Assembly: GCF_016907295.1 (NCBI RefSeq)
Contig: NZ_JAFBBR010000001.1
Span: 2,728,001 to 2,792,000, forward strand
Length of the DNA stretch: 64,000 bases
Origin: Microbacterium dextranolyticum
GTDB taxonomy: Bacteria > Actinomycetota > Actinomycetes > Actinomycetales > Microbacteriaceae
Direction: 5' to 3'
The notes beneath the pieces were generated by a model. That model made no database searches. It was not told where the DNA came from and saw only the letters and a program-made list of their open reading frames with translations. Shown in pieces: positions 1-9,177 of this stretch (position 1 is its first letter; each line of letters starts with the position of its first letter). Both the position numbers and the translations under genes were made by a program.

Positions 1-637
1 CAAGACCACTCTGCTGCACTGCCTGGCCGCGGTACTCCCGGCCGACGCGGGCTCGATCCGTCTGACCGTCCCCGGTCAGGCCCCGCGGGAGATCGTCGGC
101 ATGAGCGAGAGCGAGCGTTCGGCGGTGCGCCGCGCGAGTCTCGGTTTCGTCTTCCAAGAGCACCTGCTGCTCCCCGAGCTCACCGCGGTCGAGAACGCGG
201 CACTGCCCCTCCTGCTGCAGGGCACCCCGCGCGCGCAGTCCGAGTCGCATGCGGCGGGATGGCTCGCCGTTCTCGGCCTCGCCGGCATGGAGCAGCGGCG
301 GATCGGCCAGCTCTCCGGCGGTCAGGCGCAACGCGTGGCGATCGCCCGAGCTCAGGTGACGGGTGCGCCGCTGGTCTTCGCCGACGAGCCGACGGGGGCG
401 CTCGACTCGCACACGTCGGATGACGTGATGAATGCCCTGCTGTACGCGACGACGGCGCAGGGCCGGAGCCTCGTCGTCGTCACCCACGACACGGCCGTGG
501 CCGCTCGCTGTGACCGCACCCTGCGGATGGTCGACGGGCGCATCGTCGCCTCCGGGCATCCGGATGCCGCGGCGGCCCCCGCCCGCATCGGCGCTCCGTC
601 GGGATCCACCGCGTCGACGACGGAGGGCCGGCGATGA
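1..637 (+). CDS. ABC transporter ATP-binding protein (5' end outside window)
   Basis: Nucleotide-binding subunit of an ABC exporter of the LolD/MacB type, energising the FtsX-like permease encoded next. The reading frame is open from base 2 and begins inside the Walker A motif (KTTLLH), so roughly the first 40 residues are missing. Visible motifs are a Q-loop (VFQEHLLLPEL), the signature SGGQAQR, Walker B plus catalytic Glu (LVFADEPTGALD) and the H-loop (VVVTHD). An Ala/Pro-rich tail of about 30 residues follows the ABC fold. The stop overlaps the permease start by 4 bp (ATGA), which indicates translational coupling. The substrate cannot be told from sequence; family members export peptides or lipoproteins or act in antibiotic resistance. 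Confidence 0.93.
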   Translation, partial: KTTLLHCLAAVLPADAGSIRLTVPGQAPREIVGMSESERSAVRRASLGFVFQEHLLLPELTAVENAALPLLLQGTPRAQSESHAAGWLAVLGLAGMEQRRIGQLSGGQAQRVAIARAQVTGAPLVFADEPTGALDSHTSDDVMNALLYATTAQGRSLVVVTHDTAVAARCDRTLRMVDGRIVASGHPDAAAAPARIGAPSGSTASTTEGRR

Positions 638-2031
638 GCGCCGCAACCCTCGTCATCCCTCCGGCGCCCGCTCCCGCGCGACGGGTCGGCGGTCCCGCAC
701 GCACCATCGGTCTCACGGTGATGCTGGCACGACCGGCCCGCCAGGGAATCGCGGCGCAGCTTCTGCCGGTGGTCGCGTTCGCGGTCACCACGGCGCTGTT
801 GCTGATCGTCGCGGGCGGCGTGCACATGTTCTTCACCGACGCCCGTGCCGCCGGTGACACGGCGATGCTCTACCAGGTACTGAGCGCCCTCGCGCTCGTG
901 CTTCTCACGGTGCCGATCGCCACCCTCGGTGCCGCGGCGGCGCGACTGTCGGCGCGACGACGCAACGATCGCCTCGCGACTCTTCGACTGCTCGGGGCGA
1001 GCGTGGCGGAGGTGAGCGCGATGACGGTGCTCGAAGCGGCGACGACGGCGCTGGCCGGCGCCATCGCGGGTGTCGCCCTCTCCGTGGCACTCCTGCCTCT
1101 TGTCGAGCTGCTGCCCTTCTTCGGCGGCCCCGTGGGCGCGGCCGCGCTCTGGGCCGGCCCCGCCATCGCGGCCGCCGCGGTCGTCGGGGTCGTCGCGATC
1201 GCGACGGCGAGCGCCGCATGGGGTCTGCGTCGAGTACACCTCACGCCTCTCGGCGTACGCCGTCGCACCGACCCGCCGCGGCGCCGCACGGCCGTCCTCA
1301 TCGGCGGGGTCCTGGCGCTCATCGCCGTCGCGCTCCTGGCGGCGAACGTCAACGTGCTCGCTCAGCTGTGGGGCTCGGCGGTCACGATCATCGTGCTCCT
1401 CGGCCTGTTCGCCGGCGCCCTGCTCCTGGTGAACGTGATCGGCGCTCCGATCACCGCCGCCCGTGGCCGCGCGATGGCACGGTCGACGTCGTCCCCCGCG
1501 AGACTCATCGCCGGTCGCGAGCTCGCGGCGCACGCCGCCGTCGCCTGGCGGCGCGTGTCGGGGATCGCGATGATCTCGTTCATCGCGGTCGTCGGCGGGT
1601 CCGGGGCGAGTCTTGCGACGATGGGCGGCACCGAGGGCGCGGACGTCGTGATCTTCGACGACATGCGCACGGGGGTCCTCGTGACCCTGGGCATCGGCTT
1701 CGCGCTGCTGGCATGCTCGGTGGGCGTGACCCAGGCCGCCTCCGTCCTCGAGGATCGGGAACTGATCGTGGGACTGGACCGCCTGGGGATGCCCGCGCGC
1801 GAGCTCGACCGCGCACGCTCGCTCGCCGTCATGGTGCCGCTGCTGTGGGCGGCGCTCGGAGGCGCCGCGGTGGGAGGTGTCCTCGCGTTCCCGTTCGTCG
1901 GGGCCACGATCCTGTTCGCCCCCGTATCGATGCTGATCATCGCCGGCACCTTCGTCGCGGGCATCCTGCTCGTCCGGCTGTCGCTGCTGGCCACCCGACC
2001 TCTCGTGACGGCGATGCGTCGCGGCGCTTAG
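634..2031 (+). CDS. FtsX-like ABC transporter permease
   Basis: Membrane subunit (465 aa) partnering the upstream ATPase. Hydrophobic segments lie near residues 45-70, 90-115, 140-165 and 175-200, and again in the C-terminal half around 225-275, 315-335, 350-375 and 400-445. The layout is two FtsX-like domains in one chain, with short extracytoplasmic loops rather than the large periplasmic domain of MacB. The ATG start overlaps the ATPase stop codon. Cytoplasmic loops are Arg-rich (SARRRNDRLATLRLLG), the typical coupling segment of this family. Cargo is unknown. No regulator lies beside the pair in the visible region, although one may lie left of the window. Confidence 0.88.
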   Translation: MSAATLVIPPAPAPARRVGGPARTIGLTVMLARPARQGIAAQLLPVVAFAVTTALLLIVAGGVHMFFTDARAAGDTAMLYQVLSALALVLLTVPIATLGAAAARLSARRRNDRLATLRLLGASVAEVSAMTVLEAATTALAGAIAGVALSVALLPLVELLPFFGGPVGAAALWAGPAIAAAAVVGVVAIATASAAWGLRRVHLTPLGVRRRTDPPRRRTAVLIGGVLALIAVALLAANVNVLAQLWGSAVTIIVLLGLFAGALLLVNVIGAPITAARGRAMARSTSSPARLIAGRELAAHAAVAWRRVSGIAMISFIAVVGGSGASLATMGGTEGADVVIFDDMRTGVLVTLGIGFALLACSVGVTQAASVLEDRELIVGLDRLGMPARELDRARSLAVMVPLLWAALGGAAVGGVLAFPFVGATILFAPVSMLIIAGTFVAGILLVRLSLLATRPLVTAMRRGA

Positions 2032-2075
2032 GGCGAAGCCAGTTCCGCACCGGGCGGCGGGCACGGCCCGCCCGC

Positions 2076-2786
2076 TCACCGCAGGGCGGGGCGGTTCCAG
2101 ACGCCGGGTTCGTCGAACTCGCCGTAGCGCACGTCGAGTCCCTGCGCGCCGCCGAGAGACGCCGTGCACACGAGCAGCGACTGCGTGGGGTAGCCGAACG
2201 GCCGGTTGTCGCGCACGATCGCACGATCGTCGACGGGGCCGACGCCGCTCGTGCGCTGCAGCACGTCCAGCCATCCCTCCATCCATCGCTCATCGTCCGG
2301 GGCGGTCGCGCCGAACTCCTCGCGCCACGCCGCGATCCGCGCGGTGCGCGGGTCGTCGAGGTCGTCGTGCGCGATCATGTGGATGCCGGGGTCCAGCCGC
2401 ACCCGACGCAGCGCCTCGCCGTCCCACATCGTCACGGCGGCTCCCTCGGGCCCCAGCTCGACGAGGTTGAACCCGTGCGTGCGCGGCGGATCGGCGAGCG
2501 GATGCCCGGTGACGGCGTCTAGCACGATCGCGCCCCGCGAACGCGGCGGTTCGCCGTCCGTCAGGATGTCGGCACGGTTGAGGATGACGGCGAGTCGCCC
2601 CGCCGCGGCGTCCGCGGCCAGCCACGCTCCCCCGGCGCGACGATCGCGCACGCCGATGACGTCGGGCGTCTCCGGCCACCACGCTCCGAGCGGGTCCCAC
2701 GTGCGGGCGGGGTCCTCGTCGCGCACGGCGAGAAGGCGCACGGGGTCCCCCGAACCGTGCGGGACGTGGACGATGACGGTGCACAT
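2076..2786 (-). CDS. NRDE family protein (TANGO2-like)
   Basis: Protein of 236 aa starting MCTVIVHV, the usual N-terminus of the NRDE/TANGO2 family, in which Cys2 is near-invariant. The family name motif N-R-D-E appears as VRDEDPARTWDP near residues 22-33. Eukaryotic TANGO2 has been linked to Golgi organisation and haem or lipid handling; the bacterial function is not established. An upstream in-frame ATG at 2909 was rejected because the extra 41 residues are Arg/Pro-rich and overlap the coaBC gene, whereas MCTV fits the family. The gene is convergent with the FtsX permease on its 3' side and divergent from coaBC, with 56 bp between the two starts. Confidence 0.8.
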   Translation of the reverse strand: MCTVIVHVPHGSGDPVRLLAVRDEDPARTWDPLGAWWPETPDVIGVRDRRAGGAWLAADAAAGRLAVILNRADILTDGEPPRSRGAIVLDAVTGHPLADPPRTHGFNLVELGPEGAAVTMWDGEALRRVRLDPGIHMIAHDDLDDPRTARIAAWREEFGATAPDDERWMEGWLDVLQRTSGVGPVDDRAIVRDNRPFGYPTQSLLVCTASLGGAQGLDVRYGEFDEPGVWNRPALR

Positions 2787-2842
2787 GCCGGTCGTGGCCT
2801 CTCCCCGATCCGGCCCGCGCGAGCGCGTGGCAGGATCGGACC

Positions 2843-4042
2843 ATGTTCGTTGTCGTGGGCGTGACGGGCGGCATCGCCGCGTACAAGACGGTGCACCTCG
2901 TGCGTGCACTCGTGACGAACGGGCACGAGGTGCACGTTGTTCCCACCGCCGATTCGCTGCGCTTCGTCGGCGCGACGACCTGGGAGGCGGTCAGCAGGCA
3001 TCCCGTCACGACCAGTGTGCACGACGACGTCGCGCAGGTGCGCCACGTCGCCCTGGGAACCTCCGCCGACCTCGTGATCGTCGCCCCCGCCACCGCGAAC
3101 ACGGTGGCGCGTATGGCCGCGGGGATCGCCGACGACCTGCTCGGGGTGACCCTGCTCGCCACGACCGCGCCCATCGTGGTCGCCCCCGCCATGCACACCG
3201 CCATGTGGGAGCATGCGGCGACGCGGGCGAACGTCGCCACCCTACGGGAGCGCGGCGTGCACGTCGTCGGCCCCGCGGACGGCCCGCTCACCGGCGGCGA
3301 CAGCGGCCCCGGTCGGATGGCCGAGCCCGACGAGGTGCTCAGCGCCGCCCTCGCCGTCGTGACGAAGCAAGACCTCGCGGGGCTCACGGTGGCGGTCTCG
3401 ACGGGCGGCACCCGCGAGCCGATCGACCCGGTGCGTCACCTCGGCAACCGCTCTAGCGGGCGCCAGGGCGTCGCCGTGGCACGAGCGGCCGCCGAGCGCG
3501 GAGCCCGTGTGCGCCTGGTCGCCGCACACGTCGACGAGGGCGTGCTGACCGATGCCCTCCACCCGAGGATCGAGATCGCACGGGTGTCGACCGCCGCAGA
3601 GCTCCGGCAATCGATGCACGCGGCAGCCGACGGCGCCGATGTGGTGGTCATGGTCGCCGCCGTCGCCGACTATCGCGTGGCGCAGGTCTCGGATCACAAG
3701 CTGAGGAAAGAAGATGGGGCTCCGGTCCTCGAACTGGTCGAGAACCCCGACATCCTCGCCGAGCTGGTCGCCGCGCGTGAGCCCGGCCAAACGGTCGTCG
3801 GCTTCGCGGCCGAAACAGCCGACAGTGAGGACGAGCTCCTCGAACGCGGACGACGCAAGCGCAGCCGCAAGGCGGTCGACCTGCTGGTGGTGAACCGGGT
3901 CTCGCACGACCGCGGATTCGAGTCCGCCGACAACGACGTCACCCTCGTCGACGCGCACGACGAGGTCGTCTCGCACGCTGCCGGCTCGAAACGTCTGGTG
4001 GCAGACACCCTCTGGAATGAGGTGGTCTCCCTCCGCCGGTGA
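2843..4042 (+). CDS. coaBC: Bifunctional phosphopantothenoylcysteine decarboxylase / phosphopantothenate-cysteine ligase
   Basis: Catalyses two steps of coenzyme A synthesis: CTP-dependent joining of cysteine to 4'-phosphopantothenate (CoaB, C-terminal half), then FMN-dependent decarboxylation (CoaC, N-terminal half). The N-terminal flavoprotein domain shows GVTGGIAAYK and the substrate motif APAMHTAMWEH. The CoaB half begins near residue 185 with VAVSTGGTREPIDPVRHLGN and contains a Rossmann-like core (VVMVAAVADYR). The length (399 aa) is normal. The E. coli ACGDxGxGRM flap is TGGDSGPGRM here, without the cysteine; I believe this is common in actinobacteria but could not check. A terminator-like hairpin follows. 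Confidence 0.95.
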   Translation: MFVVVGVTGGIAAYKTVHLVRALVTNGHEVHVVPTADSLRFVGATTWEAVSRHPVTTSVHDDVAQVRHVALGTSADLVIVAPATANTVARMAAGIADDLLGVTLLATTAPIVVAPAMHTAMWEHAATRANVATLRERGVHVVGPADGPLTGGDSGPGRMAEPDEVLSAALAVVTKQDLAGLTVAVSTGGTREPIDPVRHLGNRSSGRQGVAVARAAAERGARVRLVAAHVDEGVLTDALHPRIEIARVSTAAELRQSMHAAADGADVVVMVAAVADYRVAQVSDHKLRKEDGAPVLELVENPDILAELVAAREPGQTVVGFAAETADSEDELLERGRRKRSRKAVDLLVVNRVSHDRGFESADNDVTLVDAHDEVVSHAAGSKRLVADTLWNEVVSLRR

Positions 4043-4090
4043 GCGACAGGCGGACAATGGAATCGGACCGCATCTCGGTGATGCGGCTGC

Positions 4091-4131
4091 ACGCCGATCG
4101 ACGACGCCACGGCGGGGTCGATCGGCGTTTT
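4091..4131 (+). terminator. Rho-independent terminator after coaBC
   Basis: A 12-bp perfect inverted repeat (4091-4102 with 4117-4128, half-site ACGCCGATCGAC) with a 14-nt loop is followed by TTTT. It lies only 45 bp upstream of the SDR start. The SDR promoter must therefore overlap the hairpin or sit immediately after it, or the hairpin may act as an attenuator for the SDR. Confidence 0.6.
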
Positions 4132-4175
4132 CGCGTGGCACGGAGGTGTCACGCCGGACCACGAAGGAGAACATC

Positions 4176-4958
4176 ATGTCCACTGCCAAGGTCGCCCTCG
4201 TCACCGGTGCCGGTCAGGGAATCGGCCGCGGAATCGCGCTGAAGCTCGCTGCCGACGGCTATGACATCGCCGTCGCCGACCTCGCGTTCCAGGAGGAGAA
4301 GGGCCGCGCCGTGGTCGCGGAGATCGAGGCGCTCGGTCGCCGCGCGATCTTCGTCGCCGCCGACGTCTCCCAGAAGGAGGACGTCGTCGCCGCGGTGAAC
4401 GCCGCCGCCGAGCAGCTGGGCAGCTTCGACGTCATCGTCAACAACGCGGGCATCGCCCAGGTCAAGCCGATCCTCGAGGTTACGGCCGAGGAGCTCGACA
4501 AGATCTTCTCCATCAACGTCAACAGCGTCGTGTTCGGCATCCAGGCCGCCGCCGCGAAGTTCCTCGAACTCGGCGTGAAGGGCAAGATCATCTCCGCCGC
4601 CTCGATCGCCTCGATCAAGGGCTTCCCGATTCTCGGCGCCTACTCGGCATCGAAGTTCGCCGTGCGCGGCCTGACGCAGGTGGCGGCCCAGGAGCTCGCT
4701 CCCCAGGGCATCACGGTCAACGCCTATGCCCCCGGCATCGTCGGCACGGGTATGTGGGACCTCATCGACGAGAAGCTCTCGGAAATCAACGGCAAGCCCC
4801 GCGGTCAGAACCTCAAGGAGAACGTCGAGAGCATCGCGCTCGGCCGCATCGAGACCCCCGAGGACGTCGCGGGCGTCGTCTCGTTCTTCGCGAGCGAGAA
4901 GGCCGACTACGTCACCGGTCAGGTGCTGCTGGTCGACGGCGGCATGCTCTACAACTGA
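4176..4958 (+). CDS. budC: Acetoin/diacetyl reductase, 2,3-butanediol dehydrogenase-like SDR
   Basis: Classical short-chain dehydrogenase/reductase (260 aa), predicted to interconvert diacetyl, acetoin and 2,3-butanediol with NAD(H). The cofactor motif is TGAGQGIG (residues 10-17), followed by NNAG, a catalytic Ser in IISAASIASIKG and the YSASK active site. The C-terminus matches the acetoin-reductase subgroup (ALGRIETPEDVAG and YVTGQVLLVDGGM). The ATG at 4176 was chosen because AGGAGA lies 5 nt upstream and the cofactor fold starts 10 residues later; a longer in-frame extension lacks these. The gene stands alone between two strong hairpins. Substrate preference is inferred from subgroup resemblance only. 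Confidence 0.82.
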   Translation: MSTAKVALVTGAGQGIGRGIALKLAADGYDIAVADLAFQEEKGRAVVAEIEALGRRAIFVAADVSQKEDVVAAVNAAAEQLGSFDVIVNNAGIAQVKPILEVTAEELDKIFSINVNSVVFGIQAAAAKFLELGVKGKIISAASIASIKGFPILGAYSASKFAVRGLTQVAAQELAPQGITVNAYAPGIVGTGMWDLIDEKLSEINGKPRGQNLKENVESIALGRIETPEDVAGVVSFFASEKADYVTGQVLLVDGGMLYN

Positions 4959-4965
4959 GCCACGC

Positions 4966-5010
4966 AACGACGGAGCGGCCGGGGACCTCGTCCCCGGCCG
5001 CTCCGTCGTT
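4966..5010. terminator. Perfect 20-bp stem terminator between convergent genes
   Basis: Arms 4966-4985 and 4991-5010 are perfectly complementary over 20 bp around the 5-nt loop CCTCG. T residues follow on the plus strand and A residues precede it, so it can act for both the SDR gene (plus) and the MFS gene (minus), whose 3' ends face each other here. Confidence 0.85.
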
Positions 5011-5055
5011 TCTTCGGCGGGAGTGTCGTGCGGCGACTCGTCGCCGCACGACATG

Positions 5056-6288
5056 TCACGCCGTCGGCAGGTGCCGCCGCCAGCTGAGCGCGACGACTCC
5101 GACACTCAATGCGGCCAATGCCGCACCGGCGAGGAACATCGTGGTGTACGGGATCCATGCGCCGAGCGCAGCCAGGATCGCCGGAATGAAGAATCCGAGG
5201 TAGGTCAGCGAGTAGTACACCGCCGTCAGCCCCGCAAGATCTCTCGGACCGGCGATCCGCTGGATCTCACGCAGACCACCCACCAGCAGCATGCCGTACG
5301 AGGCGCCGAGCGCTGCTGCGGCGATGAACGCCCAGACGAGCGAGTTCAGCTCGACCGCGACGGCGGCGAGCGCCATCGAGGGCACGGTCACGGCGAGCGC
5401 GACGCCGATCCCGCGGGCCGACCGGGGATCGTCGATCTTCGCCGCGAACCGCTGCACGGCCACACCGCATCCGAGGGCGACGACACAGAGCAGTCCGGAC
5501 ATCCCGATCTGCAGCCCGGGCGCTTGCGCCATCATCAGTCCGGGAAGGATCGCATACGCGCTCGCGGCGGTGCCGAACACCCACGGCGCCATCGGCACCA
5601 CGACCAGCAGGAAGCGACGGTGCATCGCGGCGGGGATCCGCAGGTCGGCCCACAGCGCACCGGCATCCTCGCGCCGCGGACGGCTCTCGGGTGCGCTCCA
5701 CAGCAGGAGGAAGGCGGCGAAGGTGATGAGGATGTGCAGCAGGTAGGGCGACGCCGTCGGAATCGGCCCGAACTGGCCCAGCGCGGCCGCGAAGCCTGCG
5801 CCGAGCGCGAAGCCCGAAGTGAGGGCCAGTGCGGCGCGCGAGGCCCCCCGACCGTCCACGGAGCGTGTCGTGAACGGCGGCTCGGAGAGCTCCTTCACCC
5901 AGCTCGTCCCGACCGCCATCACCAGCCCGAGGGCGATGCCCGAGAGCACGCGCCCGGCGAACAGCATTCCGATGGATCCAGAGCCGAAGGCGAGCAGCGC
6001 GCTGCCGGCGATCGCGATGAGCGGCGCGGGCACGAAGAGGGGCCGTCGACCGTAACGGTCCGACAGCGGTCCGCCGAGCAGCAGCGCGGGCACGATGCCG
6101 AGGACATATGCCCCCAGCAGCACATTGACGGTGAACGCACTCATCTGATCGATCTGCCGGTACATGACGAGCAGTGGGGTGAACTCGTTGCCACCCCAGG
6201 CGACGGCGAACAGCGCCGCGCTGACGCGCATCCACGGCACGATGGCGGTGCGCTCGCCTGCGACGGCGACGGCGGATGTCTCGGTCAT
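5056..6288 (-). CDS. MFS transporter
   Basis: Major facilitator superfamily carrier (410 aa) with about twelve hydrophobic segments. The loop 2-3 signature is GGPLSDRYGRRPLF near residues 76-89, and the motif-C-like glycines lie in the fifth segment. The start (ATG at 6288) overlaps the stop of the GntR gene by 4 bp, so the two are a translationally coupled regulator-transporter operon. The pair suggests uptake or efflux of a small acid or sugar-acid type ligand sensed by an FCD-domain GntR regulator, but the substrate cannot be deduced from sequence. Confidence 0.85.
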   Translation of the reverse strand: MTETSAVAVAGERTAIVPWMRVSAALFAVAWGGNEFTPLLVMYRQIDQMSAFTVNVLLGAYVLGIVPALLLGGPLSDRYGRRPLFVPAPLIAIAGSALLAFGSGSIGMLFAGRVLSGIALGLVMAVGTSWVKELSEPPFTTRSVDGRGASRAALALTSGFALGAGFAAALGQFGPIPTASPYLLHILITFAAFLLLWSAPESRPRREDAGALWADLRIPAAMHRRFLLVVVPMAPWVFGTAASAYAILPGLMMAQAPGLQIGMSGLLCVVALGCGVAVQRFAAKIDDPRSARGIGVALAVTVPSMALAAVAVELNSLVWAFIAAAALGASYGMLLVGGLREIQRIAGPRDLAGLTAVYYSLTYLGFFIPAILAALGAWIPYTTMFLAGAALAALSVGVVALSWRRHLPTA

Positions 6289-6935
6289 TTCAGGATCTCC
6301 CGGTGAGTGGTACGGATGTGCCGGCCGACGCCGACCTCGAAAGCGGTCTCGTCGCGGTCTGCGATGAGTCGGATGAGCAATTCATGGTCGGCGAGCACCT
6401 GCTCGGCGCGTTCGTCGCGGCGCCACAGCGATCGCGCCAGCATCCGCCGTTGGCGATCGCGGAGCGTGGCGAAGAACTCCGACAGCAGCGCGTTGCCGCC
6501 CGCGGCGACGATCCGCGCATGGAACGCGGTGTCGGCCTCGGCGAGGCGGGACAGATCGCTGTGGACGTATGCCTGCCGCTGCTCTTCGAGAATGTCGCGC
6601 AGGTCCGCCACGACGTCTTCGACCCGCGACGGTTCGCGCACGAGCCGCCGCACCGCGTCGGTCTCGATGAGGATGCGCGCCTCGACGATGTCGTCGAGCT
6701 CGCGGGGAGCGATTTCGCGGATGAGAGCGCCCCGTTTGGGGTACAGGCGCATCCATCCCTCGGCTTGCAGCCGCAGGAACGCCTCGCGCACCGGGGTGCG
6801 ACTGATCCCCAGCTCGTCGGCGATCGTCCCCTCGCTGATCATCGTCCCCCCGGGCAGATCTCCGTCGAGGATCCGCTCCTTCACCTTCGCGTAAGCCGCG
6901 TCGGCCGCGGAGGCCTCCGCGTGCACCTGGTTCAT
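6285..6935 (-). CDS. GntR family regulator, FCD (FadR-type) subgroup
   Basis: Transcriptional regulator of 216 aa. The winged helix-turn-helix is visible as ISEGTIADELGISRTPVREA (about residues 33-52). The all-helical FCD domain follows, with potential metal ligands in EADTAFHARIV and the later LADHELL and GRHIRTTHREIL segments. ATG at 6935 is preferred because AAGGAG lies 9 nt upstream; a GTG six codons earlier would have no ribosome site. The gene is first in an operon with the MFS carrier and very probably autoregulates through the promoter-embedded repeats just upstream. Confidence 0.88.
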   Translation of the reverse strand: MNQVHAEASAADAAYAKVKERILDGDLPGGTMISEGTIADELGISRTPVREAFLRLQAEGWMRLYPKRGALIREIAPRELDDIVEARILIETDAVRRLVREPSRVEDVVADLRDILEEQRQAYVHSDLSRLAEADTAFHARIVAAGGNALLSEFFATLRDRQRRMLARSLWRRDERAEQVLADHELLIRLIADRDETAFEVGVGRHIRTTHREILK

Positions 6936-6969
6936 CCGAACGCACTCCTTCACATCAAGAACAACATAG

Positions 6970-6997
6970 ATACTAGATGCATTTCACTAGCATGCAA
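6970..6997 (-). promoter_or_regulatory. Promoter with embedded direct repeats, probable GntR operator
   Basis: On the minus strand, TTGCAT (6992-6997) and TAGTAT (6970-6975) are separated by 16 nt. The spacer region holds two near-copies of TGCAT(g)CTAGT about 15 bp apart. The position between -35 and -10 fits repression by the adjacent GntR protein. This is an unverified prediction. Confidence 0.5.
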
Positions 6998-7032
6998 AAG
7001 ACCCCCTCGGCATCCGATGCCGAGGGGGTCTT
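6998..7032 (-). terminator. Terminator of the PTS permease gene
   Basis: A 16-bp perfect stem (6998-7013 with 7017-7032) carries a 3-nt loop and is followed by a short T-run on the minus strand. It lies 22 bp beyond the PTS stop codon and directly abuts the -35 of the GntR promoter, insulating the two units. Confidence 0.88.
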
Positions 7033-7053
7033 GCGCGACCTGACGAGTGCGGG

Positions 7054-9177
7054 TCAGGACTTCTTCTGCACGTCCAGCAACGCCTGACCGTGCGAGACGG
7101 GCCCGAGCGTCGCGGGATCGACGGTGTCGAACGTGTCGCCGTTCAGAACGATGACCGGAGTGATGAGCGGGTAGCCCGCCTTCTCGATCACGGCACGGTC
7201 GAAGGTCACCAGCGGGGTGCCGGTTTCGACGCGGTCGCCGTTCTTGACCTTGACGTCGAAGCCTTCGCCCTTGAGGTTCACCGTGTCGATCCCGACATGG
7301 ATCAGCACCTCGGCGCCGTTGTCCAACTGCAGCCCGAAGGCGTGGCCGGTGGGCTGCGCCGCCACGACGACGCCTGCTCCCGGGGCGTAGACCGTGTCAC
7401 CGGTCGGTTCGATCGCGACTCCGGGGCCCATGACACCACCCGCGAAGACGGGGTCGGGCACCTGATCGAGGGCGACAGCCGTGCCATCGAGCGGCGAGGC
7501 GACCTGGATCAGGGCGCCGACGTCCGGGGCTTCGCCGTGCGCCGCGGTGGCGACCGCGGTCGCCGTGCCCGCCGCTGCGGTGCCCGCACCCCCCGGAAGC
7601 AGTTCGCCGCCGCCCGCGACACCCGACACCGCCTGCGCCTCGTCCGAGACACGTCCGGCCGCGCCGGCCGCCGGCGCTCCGGCGCCCGCAGCCGCCGGCT
7701 CCGGGTTCTTGTAGCCCGAGACGATGACGAGCATCATCGCGACCACGAACGCGCCGGCGACGGCGATCAGGTAGAGCCCGATCGGGTCGAAGGCGGGGAT
7801 CGTGAGCAGCGACGTGAAGACGAAGGCCTGCGTCGTGATGCCGTTCTTCAGACCCAGCACGAGCGATCCGATGCCGATGATGAGACCACCCGTGAGGCAT
7901 CCGACCAGCATGCGCGGGTAGATGCGCTTGTACCGCAGATGGATGCCGTACAGCGAGGGCTCCGAGATGCCGCCGAGCAGACCTGCGGCGAGTGCACCGG
8001 TCGCCGTCTGCCGCATCTGCTTGTCCTTCTCGCGCCAGGCGAGGACGAGCACGCCGGCTGTCGCACCGAAGCACGCGAAGTTCCACGCGCCCATGGGGCC
8101 CTGGATGAAGTCATATCCCAGGGTCTGGATGTTCAGCAGCATGATCGCGTTGATCGGCCAGTGCAGGCCCAGCGGAACCATGAACGGGTAGGCGAGCGGG
8201 ATGACGATCGCGAAGATGAAGGGCGAGAACGTGTTGATCGCACTGAGCGCGTTCGCGAGGGCCGCGCCGGCGTACACGCCGATGGGACCGATGAGGAAGG
8301 CCGTGAGCGGGATCATCACGAGCATCGAGATGAACGGCACGAAGATCAGCTGGATGTTCTCGGGAATGACCTTCTTGAGCCCCTTGTAGACGAGGCCGAG
8401 GACCGCCGCCATCAGCAGTGGCGGGAAGACCTGCGAGCTGTAGTCGAAGATCGTGAGCGGCATACCGAACACCTGCACGGTGGTGATGTTCGAGCCCAGG
8501 AACGTCGTCTGCACGGCATCGTCGGTCTTGCCGAGTGCGGTGAAGCCGGGCAGCATCGTGACCGCCATGATGGCGAAGCCGACCCACGGATCGGCGCCGA
8601 TCTTCTGCGACGCGTTGTAGGCGACCATGAGCGGCAGGAAGATGAACACGCACTGCCACATGAGGTTCACGAACGCCCACGACGGCGGCAGCACGACACC
8701 CGGCGCGTTCCATGCCGGGATCCAGCCGAGCGTCGCCGCCAGCGCCATGAAGGTGATGAACAGGGATGCCCCGAGCAGAGCCCCCAGGATCGGACGGAAC
8801 GAGTCGGAGAGGAACTCGAACAACGTGTCGAGCCACGCGTTCGTGCCGCGCGGGCCCTTCGCCCGTTCGCGCGCCTTGATGTCGGCGTCGCTCTCACCGG
8901 AGCCGGCCTCGGCGGCCCCTCCGCCGCCGGCCATCACGGGAAGCGCCATGATGTCGTTGTAGACGGTCTGCACACCCCCGCCGATGACCACTTGGAACCG
9001 ATCGCCGGCCTGCGGCACGGCCCCGAGCACACCCGGAATCGCCTCCGCACGGTCTTTGTCGGCTTTCTCGCCGTCGCGCAGCTGGAAACGCAATCGTGTT
9101 GCGCAGTGCGTGAGGCTCGCGATGTTGCCGGGTCCACCAACGGCGTCGACGATGTCGGCCGCGGAATTGGATGCCAT
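7054..9177 (-). CDS. PTS beta-glucoside-type permease EIIBCA
   Basis: Single-chain phosphotransferase permease (707 aa) importing and phosphorylating a sugar, most likely a beta-glucoside or a related disaccharide. The EIIB domain is N-terminal, with phospho-accepting Cys in LTHCATRLRF (about residue 26). The EIIC membrane domain spans roughly 110-470 and carries the family motif GISEPSLYGIHLR. A Gly/Ala-rich linker leads to the EIIA domain, with catalytic His in VLIHVGIDTV. ATG at 9177 was chosen for AGAAGGAC upstream; the longer open frame is low-complexity. No antiterminator gene is adjacent. All active-site residues are present, unlike in the decayed relative at 13174-14040. Confidence 0.92.
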   Translation of the reverse strand: MASNSAADIVDAVGGPGNIASLTHCATRLRFQLRDGEKADKDRAEAIPGVLGAVPQAGDRFQVVIGGGVQTVYNDIMALPVMAGGGGAAEAGSGESDADIKARERAKGPRGTNAWLDTLFEFLSDSFRPILGALLGASLFITFMALAATLGWIPAWNAPGVVLPPSWAFVNLMWQCVFIFLPLMVAYNASQKIGADPWVGFAIMAVTMLPGFTALGKTDDAVQTTFLGSNITTVQVFGMPLTIFDYSSQVFPPLLMAAVLGLVYKGLKKVIPENIQLIFVPFISMLVMIPLTAFLIGPIGVYAGAALANALSAINTFSPFIFAIVIPLAYPFMVPLGLHWPINAIMLLNIQTLGYDFIQGPMGAWNFACFGATAGVLVLAWREKDKQMRQTATGALAAGLLGGISEPSLYGIHLRYKRIYPRMLVGCLTGGLIIGIGSLVLGLKNGITTQAFVFTSLLTIPAFDPIGLYLIAVAGAFVVAMMLVIVSGYKNPEPAAAGAGAPAAGAAGRVSDEAQAVSGVAGGGELLPGGAGTAAAGTATAVATAAHGEAPDVGALIQVASPLDGTAVALDQVPDPVFAGGVMGPGVAIEPTGDTVYAPGAGVVVAAQPTGHAFGLQLDNGAEVLIHVGIDTVNLKGEGFDVKVKNGDRVETGTPLVTFDRAVIEKAGYPLITPVIVLNGDTFDTVDPATLGPVSHGQALLDVQKKS

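Noticed and set aside
352..2286. Minus-strand open frame of 644 codons opposite the ABC exporter
   Set aside because: Arg-rich shadow of the ATPase and permease genes; no recognisable fold.
2787..2909. Longer N-terminus for the NRDE protein
   Set aside because: It would overlap the coaBC start and adds Arg/Pro-rich residues, while MCTV at 2786 matches the family start.
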